Shown piece after piece: positions 59,880 to 64,000 of a stretch of DNA of 64,000 nt (position 1 is the first letter of the stretch; each line of letters opens with the position of its first letter). Both the position numbers and the translations under genes were made by a program. The notes beneath the pieces are model-generated. The model was not told where the DNA came from. It worked only from the letters and a program-made list of their open reading frames with translations, and did no database searches. Source of the stretch: Variovorax sp. (lineage in GTDB: Bacteria > Pseudomonadota > Gammaproteobacteria > Burkholderiales > Burkholderiaceae_C); contig JAGIAI010000023.1 of the NCBI GenBank assembly GCA_017744935.1, positions 1-64,000 on the forward strand, given 5' to 3'.

Positions 59880-60446
59880 ATGCTCACAGTACAGCGGCCC
59901 ACTCCATCCCACTTCGGTATCTACGTCACCGATCTGGAAAAGATGGTGGCCTTCTATACCGAGACCTTCGATCTCACCATCACCGACCGCGGTGTGGGAC
60001 GCACCTTCCAGAACCATCTGGTCTTCACCAGTGCCAGCCCCGACCAGCATCATCAGTTGGTCTTGGCCTCGGGTCGACCGGCAGACGCCCGCTTCAGCAC
60101 CGTGATGCAGATCTCCTTCGTGGTGCCGAGCATCGAGCATTTGCGTGACATTTCCAAGCGCGCCCACCAGCGCGGTGCCACTGCCATTCGCGGGCTCAAT
60201 CATGGCAACGCGTTGTCGGTCTACATGCTCGATCCCGAGGGCAACACTGTAGAGGTCTACGTTGATATGCCGTTCTATGTTGCGCAGCCGCACGGCGACC
60301 CGCTCGACCTGACCAAGGACGACGAGACCCTCATGCGGGAGACAGAAGCCATCTGCCGCCGCGATCCCACTTTCATGCCGATCGCCGAGTGGCAAGCGCG
60401 GTTCCAGGCGAAAGCCCCTGCGCACTATCCCTCGAGTCCGACCTGA
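59880..60446 (+). CDS. VOC-family (catechol 2,3-dioxygenase-like) protein
   Basis: A 188-residue VOC protein with paired beta-alpha-beta units. Metal-ligand candidates are His in PSHFGIYV, His in PDQHHQLVL and Glu in GNTVEVYVD, as expected for iron-dependent extradiol dioxygenases or isomerases of this fold. It is shorter than classical type I extradiol enzymes (about 300), so it is a single-module form. With the FAH hydrolase next to it, ring cleavage followed by C-C hydrolysis is a reasonable scheme. Confidence 0.75.
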   Translation: MLTVQRPTPSHFGIYVTDLEKMVAFYTETFDLTITDRGVGRTFQNHLVFTSASPDQHHQLVLASGRPADARFSTVMQISFVVPSIEHLRDISKRAHQRGATAIRGLNHGNALSVYMLDPEGNTVEVYVDMPFYVAQPHGDPLDLTKDDETLMRETEAICRRDPTFMPIAEWQARFQAKAPAHYPSSPT

Positions 60447-60499
60447 ACCCACTGGCGCGTTACTCGCCAATTCATCACCCTTATCAAATCGGAGCATTC

Positions 60500-61363
60500 A
60501 TGAAACTTTTGTCTTTCAAGCACCAGGGGCGTGAGACCTGGGGCGCCGTCGTCGGCGACGGCGTTGTGGATCTGGGCAAGGCCTATCCGCAGCACACCAC
60601 GCTGCAGGACTACATCGCCTCGGGCGACTATCTCCGCGCGGCTCAACACGTCGAAGGGCTCGCGATTGCTGCCAAGCTTGCAGAAATCACGTATTTGCCC
60701 GTGATCACGCGGTCGGAAAAGATCATCTGCGCAGTGCGCAACTACATGGACCACCACCAGGAGGTTCTGGCGGCAGGCATGCATCGCGAGCTTTCGGAGT
60801 TCCCGCCAATCTTCCTGCGTGTCTGGCGCTCGCAAACTGCCCACGACGCTCCCATCGTGCGCCCCAAGGTCTCCGAGACTCTGGACTGGGAGGGCGAACT
60901 CGCTGTGATCATCGGCAAGGGCGGCCGTGACATCCCGGAAAGCGAGGCGTACAAGCACGTCGCCGGCTACTCCTGCTACAACGACGGCAGCGTGCGGGAA
61001 TGGCAATTCCACGCCAAGCAGATTGCCTCTGGAAAGAACTTCGAATCCACGGGCGGGTTCGGCCCCTGGATGGTCACAGCCGACGAGATCGAGCCGGGGC
61101 GCGCACTCAAGCTGGAGACCCGGCTCAACGGTGAGGTCGTGCAGTCGAGCCATACCGGCCACATGATCTTCAATATCCCGCAGCTGATCGCCTACTCGTC
61201 GACCATCTTTACCCTCAGCCCTGGTGACGTCATCGCCACCGGAACGCCGGCCGGAGTGGGCTGGAGCAAGAAACCCCCGCGATTCATGAAGCCTGGCGAC
61301 GTCTGCGAGGTGGAGATCGAAGGGATCGGCGTCCTGCGCAATCCGATCGTCCAGCAGGAATAA
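60500..61363 (+). CDS. Fumarylacetoacetate-hydrolase-family protein
   Basis: A 287-residue FAH-fold enzyme with DWEGELAVIIGKGGRD (metal Glu ligands), NDGSVREWQFHA (Asp ligand and catalytic region), KNFESTGGFGPWMV and GDVIATGTPAGVG. This is the common acylpyruvase/ureidoglycolate-lyase-like branch, which hydrolyses or decarboxylates beta-dicarbonyl compounds. CGGAG stands upstream of the ATG. Likely acts after the VOC protein. Confidence 0.85.
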   Translation: MKLLSFKHQGRETWGAVVGDGVVDLGKAYPQHTTLQDYIASGDYLRAAQHVEGLAIAAKLAEITYLPVITRSEKIICAVRNYMDHHQEVLAAGMHRELSEFPPIFLRVWRSQTAHDAPIVRPKVSETLDWEGELAVIIGKGGRDIPESEAYKHVAGYSCYNDGSVREWQFHAKQIASGKNFESTGGFGPWMVTADEIEPGRALKLETRLNGEVVQSSHTGHMIFNIPQLIAYSSTIFTLSPGDVIATGTPAGVGWSKKPPRFMKPGDVCEVEIEGIGVLRNPIVQQE

Positions 61364-61498
61364 GCGGCCGCAAGGCAACGGCAGCGCCTCTGCCCGTTCG
61401 CGGCACTCTGCGCGCGGTGCGCAAGGCGCACCATGCGAAGCACCCCTGCCTGCTAACGCGGGCGGCGCCAGTCAAGAAAACCAACGGAGACAATCATC

Positions 61499-62467
61499 AT
61501 GCAGCGCAGACAAGTTCTCGCCGCAGGCCTCAGCCTTGCCTGCAGCATTCCAATGATTAGCCAAGCCGATGGCTATCCGGACAAGCCCATCCGCGTTGTG
61601 CAAGGCTTCGCAGCGGGCGGCAATGCAGACACCATTGCCCGGATCGTCGGCGCCGAGATGAGCAAGACCTTGGGCCAACCCTTGATGGTAGACGCATTGA
61701 CCGGAGCTGGCGGCACCATCGCGTCCGGGGCGGTAGCACGCGCAAAGCCCGATGGCTACACGCTACTGTTGGCCACCGGTGGTCACGCCGTGGCGGGAGC
61801 ACTCTATTCCAAGTTGAGCTACCAAACAGTCACGGATTTCCAGGCGGTGTCGACCATCACCTTCTTCCCATTCCTGATCGTGACCCGGGCAGACTCGCCC
61901 TACGCTTCACTGGCGGACTTGCTCAAGGCTGCGCGGGCCAACAGCGGTTCCGTTTCGTACGGCACGGCCGGCATCGGCTCTACGCACCACTTGGCGGGCG
62001 AGTTGCTGGTCAAGATGTCCGACACCTCGATGCTCCACGTTCCCTACCGCGGCGACGCCGCATCAATCACGGCACTGCTGTCTGGCGAGGTCCCATTCAT
62101 CATCGCGCCACCCACGGCGGTGATGGGCAACATCAAAGCAGGCAAACTTCGACCCTTGGCGACCACAGGTTCGCAGCGCTGGAGCCAGATGCCGGAACTG
62201 CCGACCGTATCGGAACAGGGCGTGCCGGGCTACGAAGTGACCTCTTGGGCCGGTCTGATGGCTCCAGCGGGCACACCCCGTCTCATCGTCGACCAACTCA
62301 ACGCGGCCGTGCAAAAGGCGTTGCAGGTTCCGCAGGTGCGAGCGCGCCTGGAAGAGATGGGCGGCGATGCTCGCGGCAGCACGCCTGAAGCCATGGCGAC
62401 TATGCTGCAAAACGAGCTTAAGAAGTGGACGGTTGTCGTCAACGAGGCCCAAATCCCAAAACAGTGA
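61499..62467 (+). CDS. Bug/TctC-family periplasmic solute-binding protein
   Basis: A 322-residue exported protein with signal (about 4-22), the Bug motif VVQGFAAGGNADTIARIV, DALTGAGGTIASGAV and the pocket loop GTAGIGSTHHLAGEL. It captures a small carboxylate or aromatic acid for this cluster; no TctAB membrane partner is nearby. CGGAG lies ten bases upstream of the ATG. Confidence 0.85.
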   Translation: MQRRQVLAAGLSLACSIPMISQADGYPDKPIRVVQGFAAGGNADTIARIVGAEMSKTLGQPLMVDALTGAGGTIASGAVARAKPDGYTLLLATGGHAVAGALYSKLSYQTVTDFQAVSTITFFPFLIVTRADSPYASLADLLKAARANSGSVSYGTAGIGSTHHLAGELLVKMSDTSMLHVPYRGDAASITALLSGEVPFIIAPPTAVMGNIKAGKLRPLATTGSQRWSQMPELPTVSEQGVPGYEVTSWAGLMAPAGTPRLIVDQLNAAVQKALQVPQVRARLEEMGGDARGSTPEAMATMLQNELKKWTVVVNEAQIPKQ

Positions 62468-62473
62468 GGTTTC

Positions 62474-63052
62474 ATGACCCTGGTACAAATTCGCAAGCGC
62501 AGCCTGACCATCGAGACGGTCTATCACGAAGGCGGCCCACCACCTGAGCAGCCGTTGAAGCTGGCGGCAGCTTGCGCCGTCATCCGCAACCCCTATGCCG
62601 GCCGGTACGAGCCAGACCTCATGCCGTTCATGGCCGAGCTACGTGACCTGGGCACCTTGCTCGCGACCGAGCTGGTACAGACCCTTGGCCGTGACCAGGT
62701 CGAGGTGTACAGCAAGGCCGCGATCGTTGGCGTCAACGGTGAGATGGAACATGGCGCCGTTTGGCACGAGGCCGGCGGTTGGGCGATGCGAGAAGTTCTG
62801 GGGCAGCCCAAAGCGATCGTGCCGGCCGCCAAAGCCGTGGCTGCGACCGGCTACCGCCTGATGGTGCCTTTGCACTACATCCATGCCTGCTACGTGCGCA
62901 GTCACTTCAACAGCATGGAAATCGGCATCCAGGATGCACCCCGCCCCGACGAGATCCTGTTCGCTCTGGTGATGGGAACCGGCGGGCGCGTCCACGCGCG
63001 CCTGGGTGGCCTCACCAAGGAGCAGGTATCGGTGAATGACGGCCAACGCTGA
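62474..63052 (+). CDS. DUF1185 (amino acid synthesis family) protein
   Basis: A 192-residue protein of the DUF1185 family: KLAAACAVIRNPYAGRYEPD, GVNGEMEHGAVWHEAGG and PLHYIHACYVRSHFNSME. The family name comes from database tradition; no activity is proved. Its members are often found next to Bug proteins and catabolic enzymes, as here. It starts six bases after the Bug stop and is followed 27 bases later by a dehydrogenase. Confidence 0.8.
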   Translation: MTLVQIRKRSLTIETVYHEGGPPPEQPLKLAAACAVIRNPYAGRYEPDLMPFMAELRDLGTLLATELVQTLGRDQVEVYSKAAIVGVNGEMEHGAVWHEAGGWAMREVLGQPKAIVPAAKAVAATGYRLMVPLHYIHACYVRSHFNSMEIGIQDAPRPDEILFALVMGTGGRVHARLGGLTKEQVSVNDGQR

Positions 63053-63079
63053 CTTCAAGCGCACAACGAGAGATCGATC

Positions 63080-64000
63080 ATGTCAACGAAGATGAAGGCG
63101 GTCCAGGTGAGCGTTCCTGGGGGACCGGAAGCGCTCGAAATGGTGGACCTGCCGGTGCCAGAGTGTGGGCCAGGTGAGGTCCGCGTGCGCGCCCGCGCCA
63201 TCGGTGCGGGTGGGCCCGACGTTCTGATCCGCAAAGGCATCTACAAGTGGATGCCCCCTCTACCCGCCATCCCTGGCAACGAGATGGCTGGCGTCATCGA
63301 TAGCGTCGGAGAGGGGGTGCCCAATGAGCTGCTAGGGCGCCGAGCACTCGTGAGCTCTCGCGAACTCCCACAGCGTGGCGGTTGCTACGCAGAGTACATC
63401 GTGGTCCCGGCGCAAGCGCCCTTCATGCTTCCAGACGAAATTGCCGACGTCGACGCCGTCAGCCTCGGCAACGTCCAGTTGGCGCAGGCGATGTTGCTGG
63501 GTACGCAAGGTGGACTTGTGGTGCGATCCATTCTCGTGCCAGGGGCCGCTGGCGGAGTTGCCACGGCACTCACTCAGTTGGCAGCCCATCATGGCATGAC
63601 CGTGATTGGGACGGCGTCAACGCCGGCCAAGCAGGCACATGCTCTGGCACATGGAGTGACTCGTCTCGTTGATGGGGATCCTGAGGGCCTGCCCCAGCGC
63701 GTAATGGAAGCTACAGGTGGCCGCGGGGTGGACCTGGCCTTTGATCACGTGGGAGATCGGCTGCTTATCGCGTGCATCCGGTCCCTGGCCCCACTTGGCA
63801 CAGCCATCTCCTACAACATCGCATCGGGCCCGCCTGCCAACGATGTGTTCCAGGAACTCCGCGCGTTGCTAAGCCGCAGCCTGGCCGTTCGCACTTTTTC
63901 CATTCATACTTTCGATGCCGATAGAGATCAGCGACGGCATCTCATGGAAGCTGCGATCGAACTCATGCGCAAGGGCGCAGTAAAGGCGCCGCCAACTCAA
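63080..64000 (+). CDS. Quinone-oxidoreductase-like MDR dehydrogenase (3' end outside the window)
   Basis: The first 307 codons of a medium-chain dehydrogenase/reductase. GroES-like N-terminal domain with GPGEVRVRARAIGAGGPD and PAIPGNEMAGVIDSVGEG; Rossmann fold with VPGAAGGVATALTQLAA. The cysteine lobe that binds structural zinc in alcohol dehydrogenases is absent, so this is the zeta-crystallin/QOR branch, using NADPH to reduce quinones or enones. The frame runs off the window; only about 20 residues should be missing. Confidence 0.85.
   Translation, partial: MSTKMKAVQVSVPGGPEALEMVDLPVPECGPGEVRVRARAIGAGGPDVLIRKGIYKWMPPLPAIPGNEMAGVIDSVGEGVPNELLGRRALVSSRELPQRGGCYAEYIVVPAQAPFMLPDEIADVDAVSLGNVQLAQAMLLGTQGGLVVRSILVPGAAGGVATALTQLAAHHGMTVIGTASTPAKQAHALAHGVTRLVDGDPEGLPQRVMEATGGRGVDLAFDHVGDRLLIACIRSLAPLGTAISYNIASGPPANDVFQELRALLSRSLAVRTFSIHTFDADRDQRRHLMEAAIELMRKGAVKAPPTQ

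Overview
The window is high-GC DNA (clearly above 60 % G+C by eye) with short intergenic gaps, many 4-bp ATGA gene overlaps and AGGAG-type ribosome sites. The gene families (Bug/TctC binding proteins, DUF3182 and DUF3606 stress proteins, SHP-type cytochrome, BigR sulfide operon, hpa-type genes, MmgE/PrpD pairs) fit a soil or plant-associated betaproteobacterium of the Burkholderiales, most like Comamonadaceae/Variovorax. This is inferred from gene content; no rRNA or other marker gene is present. I see no tRNA, rRNA, CRISPR array or prophage.

1-14.2 kb: an exported M20 peptidase, a RecQ helicase, two LuxR-type regulators flanking a pair of tiny overlapping membrane-protein genes, a general-stress patch (KGG protein, DUF2383, DUF3606, DUF3182, hydrolase), a DUF3883 protein, and a two-gene nitrogen-salvage operon. 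The second gene of that operon fuses a diaminopropionate ammonia-lyase to an N-carbamoyl-amino-acid/allantoate-type amidohydrolase.

14.3-21.1 kb: an IS3-family remnant, then a module bracketed by an 88 %-identical 43-bp direct repeat. It holds an orphan ArsA ATPase, two small exported proteins, and a BigR-type persulfide-response locus (metallo-beta-lactamase hydrolase, BigR, split YeeE/YedE transporter) with a clear palindromic operator.

21.4-32.6 kb: a five-gene operon for an oxygen-binding SHP cytochrome, diheme cytochrome c, cytochrome b561 and a two-component system, with a candidate response-regulator box. Divergent from it are a MacB/DevA-like ABC exporter whose membrane-fusion gene carries a one-base frameshift, a UspA protein and a P-type ATPase, preceded by an FNR/ANR-like site.

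32.7-45.6 kb: a LysR-controlled homoprotocatechuate-type meta-cleavage cluster (hpaH, hpaI, FAD dehydrogenase, hpaE, hpaD, FAH protein), then a second aldehyde dehydrogenase, an exported metallo-beta-lactamase-fold hydrolase and a cardiolipin-synthase-like lipoprotein.

45.6-58.5 kb: the most interesting region. An eleven-gene minus-strand operon (carotenoid-oxygenase-family dioxygenase, enol-lactonase-like hydrolase, two paralogous binding proteins, DUF3237, two permeases, ATPase, two MmgE/PrpD proteins, NTF2-like protein) starts from a correctly spaced sigma-54 promoter. It is divergent from an XylR/DmpR/MopR-type activator. The activator keeps the zinc and phenol-pocket residues of phenol sensors, and the dioxygenase keeps the Tyr/Lys pair used by lignostilbene-type enzymes to hold a phenolic hydroxyl. 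Together they suggest an inducible uptake and cleavage pathway for a phenolic stilbene- or phenylpropene-like compound.

58.5-64 kb: an FMN reductase divergent from a GntR regulator, which precedes a second small catabolic cluster (VOC dioxygenase, FAH hydrolase, Bug protein, DUF1185, quinone-reductase-like dehydrogenase cut by the window edge).
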